Positions 52,410-60,903 of a stretch of 64,000 nucleotides of DNA are shown piece by piece. Under the pieces are notes generated by a model. That model was not told the DNA's origin and did not search any database. It worked only from the letters and a program-made list of their open reading frames with translations. The stretch covers positions 32,341-96,340 of the forward strand of contig JBHJOI010000067.1 of the NCBI GenBank assembly GCA_050329935.1. Reading direction: 5' to 3'. The position numbers were made by a program, and so were the translations under genes. This DNA is from CAYSFW01 sp050329935. GTDB taxonomy: Bacteria > Pseudomonadota > Gammaproteobacteria > UWMA-0217. Positions within the stretch are counted from its first letter, which is position 1; every line of letters begins with the position of its first letter.

Positions 52410-54580
52410 CGCGCGGCGCCCGTACCGGGCGCGAGGTCGCGCGCGATGGCTTCGTTCCACCCCCGCAAGAAATCACCGAGAACCTCACTGACGCTGGTCA
52501 GCGCGAGTTCGAGTGGCGCTTTCGCGACCGAATCGACGGCTTGTGGAGCGCCGACAAAATGGCGGAATCCGTCCGCGTCGATCTGCATCGGCGCTGGGTT
52601 CGCGAGGCCCGATTTAAACCAGTCGCCCTGGGTCGAGAGCACGCCTTCGAACCGTTCGGCGAGGCGCATGACCAATTGCTCCAACGCCGCGCCCGGCAAG
52701 GTCTCGGTATCCAGGCTGTCGCGCGGTGAGTGCCACGCGCGTCCGAGGCGGATGTCACGGCCTTCGACCAAGGCCTCGAAGTTCGCGACGGTACGTTCAA
52801 AAAAAGTCGTGTAGGCGTGGGTGACCAACGCGCGTTTGAGGTCCGGTACCAGGTTGAGATCCACTGCTTGCCAAAACGGCGGCAAGGTGAATCGCTGCTT
52901 GCCGAGAATCCGCACCCGCGTCCCGCGCAGGTCGCGAACAAAGCTGACCACGCCGTCGTCGTGGCTTGCAGAGTTGTTTTGGCTACCGATTGTCTTCCAG
53001 TACATCCGATGGTGGTCGTTGCCGTAGTCGCAGACCTCGATCTTGCTGACGTCGATCGGTTGACCTTGGTAGAGCACAAGATAGTTTGGTTGTGGCAGGT
53101 AGAGGTTGCGTTCCGCCTGATGCAATACCCGGCCCTTTTCGTCTCTTTGAATTGGAACCACCACGCCGCCGATATAGTCGTTCATGAATTGGATGGTACG
53201 CGCGACATCCACGTTTTCGACAAACTCATCGAATGGCACCCGTAATTCGTGCTCGAAGCAAAACACAGTAGCGCCGTCGATCTCGCGCCAGCGCAGGGCT
53301 GGCGTCGCGGCCGCCGTATCCGCGAGCAGCGGTTCGAGTTGATCGAGTTCTGATCTGATCGCTATGTATGCGTCCGGCGCGATGGTATTTAGCTCGAATC
53401 CCAGTGGAACCTCGATCGGACGTAATGCGTCCTTGTCGTACAGCACGCGATAGGCGTGCAACCATTGACCGAACGCGCCGATGGCATAATTTGCGAGCGT
53501 GAGTAGGGTCGCCGCGCTGGGGTTGTCGTCGGTGTTGGCGAAGAAGCCGCTGAGCCGAGGATTCAAGCGGGCGTCCAGTACCCGTTTTAGGGGAAATAAA
53601 TCCGAATCGAGGCGCTGCAACCAAGGCGCGACCAGACGATTCGCGGCCGGTACCAGCGCGCGCTTACGATGGGAATCCAGTAGTGCTGGGGACAGGTTTA
53701 TCCAGTCTGTATAAGGCGCGAGATTACCTGCGACCTCGTAGACTGGCGGCAAGCCACGATGGCGGTAGACGCGCGCGGCAAGCGGTGAAACGTATGGATC
53801 AAGCCCCATTTTCAACGCGCCGACGAAATCCAGAAGCACGAGGTTTCGTCCGGCGAGCAGGCAACCGGTGGCGAGCGCGTGCGGGTCGCGTCCACCGCCG
53901 CTGCCGTGCGCGCTGATAACCGCGTCGATCAGCGCGAAGTGGATATCGGTGACGGCCAGCAATGCGGATACCGCATCGCCAGGCTCGACCCGTTGGCGGT
54001 AGTAATAGTCCTTGTCCGCCTGCGGCAGCACGCCAAGCAGGCCATGCAATCCAAGCGCGTAGCTCTCGCGCTCGTCGGTTTTATTGCTCGCGAAAGAAAT
54101 GCGAAACGCGGCGTCGCGCCAGGATCTTGCGAGTTCACTTCCGTGTAACACGGACCCTGCATCAAAATCCGCCGTGACGAGATCCTGACCGAGATCAAGC
54201 ACGTCGTAGCCATTACCGGAAGGGGTCATGTATTGATAGCCTAGCAAGTCCGCGAGCACTGCGATATCACGATTCTCTGCCCAGAAATAAGCGCTGTCGG
54301 CGCTGGCGCCTATATTGACGGTGACGAATCCGCGTTCGTGCAGGCGGTCGATCAAGTGTTCGACGAGGCGTGGATCGGTCGCCGTAGGCGAACCCTTTGC
54401 GAATGCTTCGAGGTCGGGTTTGATGATGATGGGAAACTGCCCCGCCGCGAGCCCGGATCGAGCTCGCTCGGTTTCGAGGACGCCCCAGAATTCCGAGAGG
54501 TCCAGCGCCCGGTCCAGGAGCGCGTCCCCGGAAAGCGTCGGATCTTCTATGATAAATGCTCGTTCGGCCGATTCGCTCAA
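52406..54580 (-). CDS. large DUF362-containing protein of unknown function
   Basis: A 724-residue protein. The N-terminal 300 residues fit DUF362 (FPIIIKPDLEAFAKGSPTATDPRLVEHLID, then VTVNIGASADSAYFWAENRDIAVLADLLGY), a domain that often accompanies iron-sulfur proteins, although no Cys cluster is visible. The C-terminal 400 residues carry no domain I recognise; they include VPFDEFVENVDVARTIQFMNDYIGG. It begins the operon with the epimerase and SRPBCC genes. TTG 54580 is preferred: GGGGAAG lies about six bases upstream. The longer ATG frame would run through a degenerate tRNA-like segment. Confidence 0.7.
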   Translation of the reverse strand: MSESAERAFIIEDPTLSGDALLDRALDLSEFWGVLETERARSGLAAGQFPIIIKPDLEAFAKGSPTATDPRLVEHLIDRLHERGFVTVNIGASADSAYFWAENRDIAVLADLLGYQYMTPSGNGYDVLDLGQDLVTADFDAGSVLHGSELARSWRDAAFRISFASNKTDERESYALGLHGLLGVLPQADKDYYYRQRVEPGDAVSALLAVTDIHFALIDAVISAHGSGGGRDPHALATGCLLAGRNLVLLDFVGALKMGLDPYVSPLAARVYRHRGLPPVYEVAGNLAPYTDWINLSPALLDSHRKRALVPAANRLVAPWLQRLDSDLFPLKRVLDARLNPRLSGFFANTDDNPSAATLLTLANYAIGAFGQWLHAYRVLYDKDALRPIEVPLGFELNTIAPDAYIAIRSELDQLEPLLADTAAATPALRWREIDGATVFCFEHELRVPFDEFVENVDVARTIQFMNDYIGGVVVPIQRDEKGRVLHQAERNLYLPQPNYLVLYQGQPIDVSKIEVCDYGNDHHRMYWKTIGSQNNSASHDDGVVSFVRDLRGTRVRILGKQRFTLPPFWQAVDLNLVPDLKRALVTHAYTTFFERTVANFEALVEGRDIRLGRAWHSPRDSLDTETLPGAALEQLVMRLAERFEGVLSTQGDWFKSGLANPAPMQIDADGFRHFVGAPQAVDSVAKAPLELALTSVSEVLGDFLRGWNEAIARDLAPGTGAAR

Positions 54581-54952
54581 GCGAACTTCCCCGCCTCGTT
54601 GCGCAATGCGTCGATGCGCCTTGCATGGATTTGCGTTGTGGTCGCCGCGTTCGTGCGAACTGTTCGCCACGGCCGTCGGCCGCGGCGAAGGCACACGAAC
54701 CCCGGAGCGGTTATCGTGCCGCAGGGCTGTACCCGAGACTACGCCCAACGGTGAGATTCGCGTCCATGGCATGTACATGTTGTAGCACACGATTCGTCGA
54801 CTGCTACCCATCGCGCACCGACGGTGTTCGGCGTTCGTCACCCGTTGCGTGGTCGCCGTGGCGTGCGCGAGCGCGATACCCGGTCAAGCCGCTGGACATT
54901 TGCGTGTCGACTGCGCAAAATACCGGCCCTTCCAGCCCGCGCTGGATTGTGT
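54581..54952. other. intergenic region upstream of the DUF362 gene
   Basis: About 370 bases without a supported gene. The minus strand near 54685-54750 carries a degenerate tRNA-like stretch (a GGGGTTCG T-loop piece without proper stems), which explains the open but non-homologous reading frames here. tRNA-Pro begins at the end of the region. Confidence 0.4.
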
Positions 54953-55029
54953 CGGAGTGTAGCTCAGCTTGGTAGAGCACTGCTTTCGGGAAGCAGGGGT
55001 CGGAGGTTCGAATCCTCTCACTCCGACCA
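54953..55029 (+). tRNA. tRNA-Pro (CGG)
   Basis: A 77-base tRNA folds with acceptor CGGAGTG/CACTCCG, D-arm GCTC/GAGC, anticodon stem CTGCT/AGCAG, anticodon CGG at 54987-54989 and T-arm with TTCGAAT loop. The discriminator A and the encoded CCA end it at 55029. Identity proline CCG codons. A T run directly after the CCA may contribute to termination. Confidence 0.95.
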
Positions 55030-55248
55030 TTTTTCTTAATACTTCGGCCGGCGTTCTGTCGGTTACCAATTTCCCCTCGTGATCAGGATGTGACTGAACT
55101 TCGTTCAGCGCTCGCGTATCGTCGCGTCCGCATAGTTTCCGATTGTATAAGCGCGTTCGAGTCTCGGTAGCGCGTCGCGCGCGGTCAAGAATGTGCACCT
55201 GCCGTTCGGCCGCGTAAACTCAATGTCAAGTACCTGGGAGGTGTCGAG

Positions 55249-55830
55249 ATGGGTTTACCGCCAGCAAAGCACTCCGCCCATACCTATGGTGAGTACCTCA
55301 CCTTGCCGGCGGACGTACGGCAGGAGTTGATCGACAGCGAGGCCTACGCGATGGCGCCAGCGCCGACGCGACTACATCAACGAATGCTGGGGGAGTTGTT
55401 TCGGCAGATCGCCGACGCGCTCGAGGACTCCGAATGTGAGGTGAACATCGCGCCGTTCGATGTCCGGCTACCCGAGGCCGACGAGGCGGATGCGCAGTTC
55501 GTAACGGTCGTTCAGCCCGACATAGCGGTCGTTTGCGATCGTAGCAAGCTGGATGATCGGGGGTGTCGAGGTGCGCCGGACTGGATCGTCGAAGTGCTTT
55601 CTCCGGCGACGGCCGCGCACGATCAAGTGCGTAGACTCGCGCTCTACGAACGGCACGGCGTGGGCGAGTAATGGCTCGCGCATCCGGTCGACCGGGTTGT
55701 CACCGTGTACTGGCTAGAGCAGGGGCGCTACGCGCGTCCAACCGTCCAGGAAATGACCGGATCCTTCGCCGCGCACCGCCTTCCATCGGTGGTGATCGAT
55801 TGGGATCGAATCGCTTCTGGTCTCGAATAA
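55249..55830 (+). pseudogene. Uma2/DUF820 endonuclease-like gene with in-frame TAA
   Basis: The frame reads as a Uma2-family protein: TLPADVRQELIDSEAYAMAPAP near residue 17, VVQPDIAVVCDRS near 88, APDWIVEVLSP near 106 and LALYERHGVGE near 130. It then meets TAA at 55669-55671, exactly where the family has the Tyr of EYW, and continues in the same frame as WLAHPVDRVVTVYWLEQGRY to a stop at 55828-55830. A single base change has therefore truncated it. The usual Lys after the Glu-containing strand is Arg here (DQVRRLALYE), so the PD-(D/E)xK site may already be lost. Confidence 0.8.
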
Positions 55831-55929
55831 GCCGGCTTTGCATCTGCCTTGGCCCTCGCGGTTGCGGCCGCGCCCCAGGTTTTCTATTCTGAAGTCATTG
55901 TCTTGCCGACGAAGGACGGAGGTCCGCCG

Positions 55930-56589
55930 ATGTCGTCATTGCCCGTGCTACCGGTCTATTCCCGCCGCGAGGAGATCGCGAACAGCCTGACGCATGGGTT
56001 TGGGCTTTTGCTTGCGATCACGGGGCTGGTGGTCTTGATCGTATTCGCCGCGCGCGAAGGTGATGCGTGGCATGTTGTCGGGGGTAGCATTTTCGGTGCC
56101 ACGTTGATAATGCTCTATACCACCTCGACGTTGTATCACGGTCTTCAAGTCGAACGCCTGCGGAGATCCCTGCGCGCCCTCGATCACTCCGCGATATTTC
56201 TGCTGATCGCAGGCACCTACACGCCCTTCATGCTGGTGAACCTGCGCGGCCCTTGGGGTTGGTCGCTGTTGAGTATCGTCTGGACCCTCGCGGTGGTCGG
56301 CATCGCCTTGAGCCTGTTGTTGCGAGGCCGGTTTCACGGCTGGGTGGTCGCGCTCTATGTCGCGATGGGTTGGGTGGTGCTGGTTGCGATCAAGCCGCTC
56401 GTGACCCATGTGCCGGTCGGTGGACTGGTCCTGCTGTTTGCGGGTGGCATCGCCTACACGGCTGGTGTCGTGTTCTATGCATGGCGCCGGTTGCCCTACA
56501 ATCACGCGATTTGGCATGGTTTCGTGCTGCTCGGCAGCGCCTTGCATTACTTCGCGGTGTTGTACTACGTGATACCTCGGGGCGCCTGA
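55930..56589 (+). CDS. hemolysin III family (HlyIII/YqfA) membrane protein
   Basis: A 219-residue membrane protein with seven helices, of the PAQR/HlyIII superfamily. Conserved residues expected for its metal site are visible: SLTHGFGLLLAITG near residue 16, TSTLYHGL near 62, LDHSAIFLLIAGTYTPF near 78, and YNHAIWHGFVLLGSALHYFAVLYY near the C-terminus. Despite the family name, hemolytic activity is unproven; a membrane hydrolase or lipid role is likely. GGAGG seven bases before ATG 55930 fixes the start. Confidence 0.9.
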   Translation: MSSLPVLPVYSRREEIANSLTHGFGLLLAITGLVVLIVFAAREGDAWHVVGGSIFGATLIMLYTTSTLYHGLQVERLRRSLRALDHSAIFLLIAGTYTPFMLVNLRGPWGWSLLSIVWTLAVVGIALSLLLRGRFHGWVVALYVAMGWVVLVAIKPLVTHVPVGGLVLLFAGGIAYTAGVVFYAWRRLPYNHAIWHGFVLLGSALHYFAVLYYVIPRGA

Positions 56590-56682
56590 GCGGGATGCGG
56601 GGGGCGATGTCACCACAACGCAAAGCCCCGGAGTTCCCGGCGCGAAGACGTCTCCGCGAGTGAACAGACGCGGAAAGCTGCC

Positions 56683-59346
56683 ATGATTGTCGAACCGCCC
56701 ACCCAAGAAGTATCAACGGGACTGGCCGGTCTGGACGCGATTCTCGACGGATTGCGGATCGGCGACAACGTGGTTTGGCGGGTCGACGATATCGAAGACT
56801 ACCGTTATGTCGTGTCGCCGTTCGTGGCCGCCGCGGCGGCCTGTGAACGTTCGATCGTTTACCTTCGGTTCGGCCAGCACGCGCCGCTTGTCACACCCGG
56901 TCCGTATGTCAAGATCGTTCGAATCGACGCCTTTCGTGGCTTCGAGGCTTTTACCCGGCACGTCTATCAGCTGATCACCGACTACGGGCGCGGCGCGTTT
57001 TACGTGTTCGATTGCTTGTCGGATCTGCTTTCGGCGTGGGCGACCGACGTGATGGTGGGGAATCTTTTCCGGGTGGTCTGTCCCTATCTCTACGAACTCG
57101 ACACAGTTGCGTATTTCGCGGTGCGTTCACAGGCGCACTCACACCGCACCATGGCTCGGATTCGAACGACCACGCAGGTGCTCATCGACCTGCGCCACGC
57201 CGGTAACGAGCGTTTGGTGCAGCCGGTGAAAGTCTGGCAGCGCCAATCTCCGACCATGTTTCTGCCTCACAGGCATCGCGAGGGTCGATTCGAGCCCGTG
57301 ATCGACAGTAGCGACGCAACGCGCTTGCAGGCATCGCTGTTGCGATGCGACCGCGAAAGTGCGGGCTGGCTGGACGCCTGGGATCGCTTGTTTCTGGAAG
57401 TTGCCGAAGTCGCGGCCCTGGCGGTCGGCGACGCGCAACGGGAGACGGTGCTCGATCGCCTTTATCAGGTCATGATAGGTCGCGACACGCGCATGGTCGC
57501 ATTGGCGCGTAAGTTCCTTGGACCGGCGGAGCTTGTCGAGATTCGCAGCCGGATGATTGGTAGTGGGTTCATTGGCGGCAAGGCGGCCGGCATGTTGTTG
57601 GCCCGGAGGATCCTGCTGGCAGGCGACGGCGCTCTTTGGGGTGCTTACCTCGACCCTCATGACTCTTTTTTTATTGGCTCGGACGTCTACTACGCCTATC
57701 TCGTTCACAACGGCTGGTGGTCGCGGATCATGCGTCAGCGTACCGAGCCAGGCTATTTCAGCGAGGCCGCGACGCTGCACGACGATATGCTCCGCGGCGC
57801 ACTGCCGGAAGAAGTGCGACTGGATCTCGAGCGCATGCTGGATCACTACGGCCAGTATCCGTTGCTCGTGCGCTCTAGCAGCCTGCTCGAGGACGGATTT
57901 GGCAACGCTTTCGCGGGTAAGTACGAAAGCGTGTTCTGCGTCAACCAAGGCTCGCCGGAGCAGCGGCTGGCGCAGCTCGAGGCGGCGATCTGTCGGGTAT
58001 TTGCCAGCACCATGAGTAACGACGCGTTGGCGTATCGGCGCCAGCGCGGTCTTGCGGAGCAGGAGGAGCCGATGGCGCTGTTGATTCAGCGCGTCAACGG
58101 GCGGTACCACGACCGCTATTATTTGCCCGACATCGCGGGGGTTGGTGTGTCGCGCAACAACTTCGCGTGGGACCCGGGCCTCGACCCGCTTGCCGGGATG
58201 CTACGCTTGGTCGTGGGGCTCGGGACACGGGCCGTCGATCGAATCGACGGCGACCATGCCTGCGTGATCGCGCTTGACCAACCGCACAAGCGTCCGTTTC
58301 GCGATGTCGCCGACGTGGGACGCTACTCGCAACACGATGTCGACGTGCTCGACATACACGAGAATCGGCTGCGGACGTTGCCGCTACGCCAGCTTGCGGG
58401 CGTGGCTCCGGCGTGGCCCTTGCAGTGGTGCGCCGAGCTTGATCGCGAGGCGACGCAGCGTTCCAACGCTCGATCCGGGGGGGCTATTTGGCGGGTGACG
58501 TTCGCGCCGCTGATCGATAAAACACCATTCATTGACCTTTTGCGGCGGCTACTGCACGCACTCGAGGCGGCCTATGAGTATCCCGTCGATATCGAGTTCA
58601 CCACGCACTTGGCCGCGGACGGATCCCCATCCATCAATCTGGTGCAATGCCGACCGCTCCAAACCCTGGGGTTGGGACGACATGTCGATTTGCCGCGGCA
58701 CGTGGCCGACAAACAGCTGTTGTTCGCGACCCAGGGTAATTTCATGGGCGGCAATATCGATCAGCCGATCGCGCGGGTGATCCGGGTCGACGGGCTGCGT
58801 TACGGAATGTTATCCACGCCGCAGCGGTTCGAGGTCGCCCGCAGGGTTGGCCGATTCAATCGGCAGCTGGCGAATCGAGATGAGTGTCCGACGTTGATGA
58901 TTGGGCCCGGCCGCTGGGGAACTTCCACGCCGGAACTCGGCGTGCCAATCCGATTCGCGGACATCAACCGCGCGGCGGTATTGGTGGAAGTCGCGGAACT
59001 CGGGGCTGACATGGTGCCCGACCTATCCTTTGGTTCGCATTTCTTTCAGGATCTGGTCGAGTCCTCGATCGCTTACGTTGCGCTGTTTCCGCACCAGCGC
59101 GGTAGCGACTACCGCCCGGGTTGGCTCGACGCGCTTCCCGAATGCAGGCGTATCTCGATCGACGGGGACGAGACCTGCAACGCCGAGGTTCTCAAGGCCG
59201 TGACCGCTTACGATGTAAGCGGCCTGGACTTGCGGGTGACAGGCGATATTCTCAGTCTGCGCTTGATGTGTTATCAGCGCGATCCGGCTATACCAAACCC
59301 ATCGCGACCATCGCCCGACCCACCTTCAGGAATCCCGCGATGTTAG
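56683..59346 (+). CDS. KaiC-like domain fused to PEP/pyruvate-binding (ATP-grasp) domain
   Basis: An 887-residue two-domain protein. Residues 1-200 look like a RecA/KaiC-fold domain (STGLAGLDAILDGLRIGDNVVW, as in KaiC TGIPGLD) but the Walker A GxxxxGKT is replaced by non-conserved residues. Residues from about 295 on match the PPDK/PEP-synthase N-terminal ATP-grasp: GSGFIGGKAAGMLLARR, YPLLVRSSSLLEDGFGNAFAGKYESVF and INLVQCRPLQT. No C-terminal phosphohistidine or PEP-binding barrel domain follows, so it cannot run the full synthase cycle. It converges on gdhA with a 59-base overlap. Confidence 0.8.
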   Translation: MIVEPPTQEVSTGLAGLDAILDGLRIGDNVVWRVDDIEDYRYVVSPFVAAAAACERSIVYLRFGQHAPLVTPGPYVKIVRIDAFRGFEAFTRHVYQLITDYGRGAFYVFDCLSDLLSAWATDVMVGNLFRVVCPYLYELDTVAYFAVRSQAHSHRTMARIRTTTQVLIDLRHAGNERLVQPVKVWQRQSPTMFLPHRHREGRFEPVIDSSDATRLQASLLRCDRESAGWLDAWDRLFLEVAEVAALAVGDAQRETVLDRLYQVMIGRDTRMVALARKFLGPAELVEIRSRMIGSGFIGGKAAGMLLARRILLAGDGALWGAYLDPHDSFFIGSDVYYAYLVHNGWWSRIMRQRTEPGYFSEAATLHDDMLRGALPEEVRLDLERMLDHYGQYPLLVRSSSLLEDGFGNAFAGKYESVFCVNQGSPEQRLAQLEAAICRVFASTMSNDALAYRRQRGLAEQEEPMALLIQRVNGRYHDRYYLPDIAGVGVSRNNFAWDPGLDPLAGMLRLVVGLGTRAVDRIDGDHACVIALDQPHKRPFRDVADVGRYSQHDVDVLDIHENRLRTLPLRQLAGVAPAWPLQWCAELDREATQRSNARSGGAIWRVTFAPLIDKTPFIDLLRRLLHALEAAYEYPVDIEFTTHLAADGSPSINLVQCRPLQTLGLGRHVDLPRHVADKQLLFATQGNFMGGNIDQPIARVIRVDGLRYGMLSTPQRFEVARRVGRFNRQLANRDECPTLMIGPGRWGTSTPELGVPIRFADINRAAVLVEVAELGADMVPDLSFGSHFFQDLVESSIAYVALFPHQRGSDYRPGWLDALPECRRISIDGDETCNAEVLKAVTAYDVSGLDLRVTGDILSLRLMCYQRDPAIPNPSRPSPDPPSGIPRC

Positions 59347-60637
59347 CGCCGAGCACGTAGTTGCCAGGGGCACCGTACGCCTCGGCGGTCTCGTAACTGG
59401 TGCGGTGAATGTTGACCATGATTTCGCGCAAGCGAGTTTCGGTGTGCGCGAAGGTCCAGGAATCCCGGCTCGCGTTCTGCTGCATTTCCAGCGCACTCGT
59501 GGCAACGCCGCCGGCGTTCGCCGCCTTGCCGGGTCCGAAGGCAATGCCGGCGTCGAGAAACACGCGGGTCCCCTCCGGTGTCGTCGGCATGTTGGCCCCC
59601 TCGGCGACCGCGATGCATCCATTTTCGACCAGGGTCCGTGCATCCTTGCCGTTGAGTTCATTTTGGGTGGCGCAGGGGAGCGCGACCTCGCAAGGGACGT
59701 TCCAGATCGTGCCGTCTTCGAGATAAACGCTGCCGGGTTTGCGCTCGGCATAAACGCTGATGCGCCGGCGCTCGATTTCCTTGATCTCCTTGATCAGATC
59801 GAGGTCGATGCCGGCCTTGTCGACAATGACGCCATTGGAGTCCGAGCAAGCAATCACCTTGCCGCCCAGCTCCGTGATTTTCTCGATCGCGTAAATAGCG
59901 ACATTACCCGACCCGGAGACGATGCAGGTCTTGTCTTCTAGCGACTGCGATTTGACTTTCAACATCTCTTCGACGAAAAACACCGTGCCATAGCCGGTGG
60001 CTTCGGTACGTGCGCGACTCCCGCCCCAATCGAGACCCTTGCCGGTCAGGACACCCGACTCGTAGCGATTGGTGATTCGCTTGTACTGGCCGAACAGGTA
60101 CCCGATCTCGCGTTGACCCACGCCGATATCGCCGGCGGGAACATCAGTGTATTCACCCAAGTGGCGGTAGAGCTCCGTCATCAGGCTCTGGCAAAAGCGC
60201 ATGATCTCGGCGTTCGAGCGTCCTTTTGGGTCAAAGTCGCTGCCGCCCTTGCCACCACCAATTGGCATGCCGGTCAAGGCGTTCTTGAAGATTTGCTCGA
60301 AGCCCAGAAACTTGATAATACCTAGATAAACGGATGAGTGGAAACGCAGGCCCCCCTTGTACGGTCCCAAGGCGCTGTTGAACTCGACGCGGAATGCGCG
60401 GTTGATATGGGTCTCGCCACGATCATCCTGCCAGGGCACGCGAAAGATAATCTGGCGCTCGGGTTCGCAAATACGCTGAATGATTTTGTGTTCGGCGAAT
60501 TCCGGATGTTTCACGAGCACGGGGCCGAGGGACTCCAGGACCTCGCGCACCGCCTGATGAAACTCGATCTCACCCGGATTTCGGCGCAGGACGTCTTGAA
60601 AGATGGGTTCTAGCTTTTCATCGAGTACGGTAGTCAT
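59288..60637 (-). CDS. gdhA: NADP-specific glutamate dehydrogenase
   Basis: A 449-residue enzyme that assimilates ammonium into glutamate. The catalytic motif is GMPIGGGKGGSDFDPKGRSNAEIMRFCQSLM near residue 122, with the conserved Lys and Asp. The dinucleotide fold begins at CIVSGSGNVAIYAIEK near 239. Length and the hexameric-type sequence (FNSALGPYKGGLRFH) fit NADP-dependent bacterial GDH. An NtrC-like site lies about 183 bases upstream. Its last 59 bases overlap the opposite-strand KaiC/ATP-grasp gene. Confidence 0.96.
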   Translation of the reverse strand: MTTVLDEKLEPIFQDVLRRNPGEIEFHQAVREVLESLGPVLVKHPEFAEHKIIQRICEPERQIIFRVPWQDDRGETHINRAFRVEFNSALGPYKGGLRFHSSVYLGIIKFLGFEQIFKNALTGMPIGGGKGGSDFDPKGRSNAEIMRFCQSLMTELYRHLGEYTDVPAGDIGVGQREIGYLFGQYKRITNRYESGVLTGKGLDWGGSRARTEATGYGTVFFVEEMLKVKSQSLEDKTCIVSGSGNVAIYAIEKITELGGKVIACSDSNGVIVDKAGIDLDLIKEIKEIERRRISVYAERKPGSVYLEDGTIWNVPCEVALPCATQNELNGKDARTLVENGCIAVAEGANMPTTPEGTRVFLDAGIAFGPGKAANAGGVATSALEMQQNASRDSWTFAHTETRLREIMVNIHRTSYETAEAYGAPGNYVLGANIAGFLKVGRAMVAMGLV

Positions 60638-60819
60638 TTTATTGATTCTCTGGCAGGTAAGTGTCGCCCGCGCAAGCCGTCGGTGGGCCTGGGCGACGAT
60701 CGGGTTTAAGTCGATGCCCCACCGTATCCCCGAAAGGCTCGCGCGGCTCGGTCATCACCGTCGCGTCGCCCCGGGTGCCCGCTCCGGTCCGAGAGTGGTT
60801 CGACCGGTGGTCAGGTGAA

Positions 60820-60836
60820 TGCCCCATAATAGTGCA
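60820..60836 (-). promoter_or_regulatory. NtrC-like binding site upstream of gdhA
   Basis: The minus strand reads TGCACTATTATGGGGCA, an imperfect palindrome differing at two positions from the canonical NtrC site TGCACC-N5-GGTGCA. It lies about 183 bases upstream of the gdhA start, a normal distance for an enhancer. I did not find a clean -24/-12 sigma54 promoter between them, so regulation is suggested, not shown. Confidence 0.4.
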
Positions 60837-60903
60837 TCAATGTGTGCCCATCACGCTACCCGCGCCCGATTCCCGCGAAGTGGGCGTCACGGGCGCGGTG
60901 GCT

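Noticed and set aside
54685..54750. tRNA-like sequence on the minus strand upstream of the DUF362 gene
   Set aside because: It has a GGGGTTCG T-loop piece but no matching acceptor, D or anticodon stems, so it is not reported as a tRNA.
60638..60860. Sigma54 promoter for gdhA
   Set aside because: No GG-N10-GC pair with good flanks was found at a suitable position; one near-match overlaps the NtrC-like site with wrong spacing.
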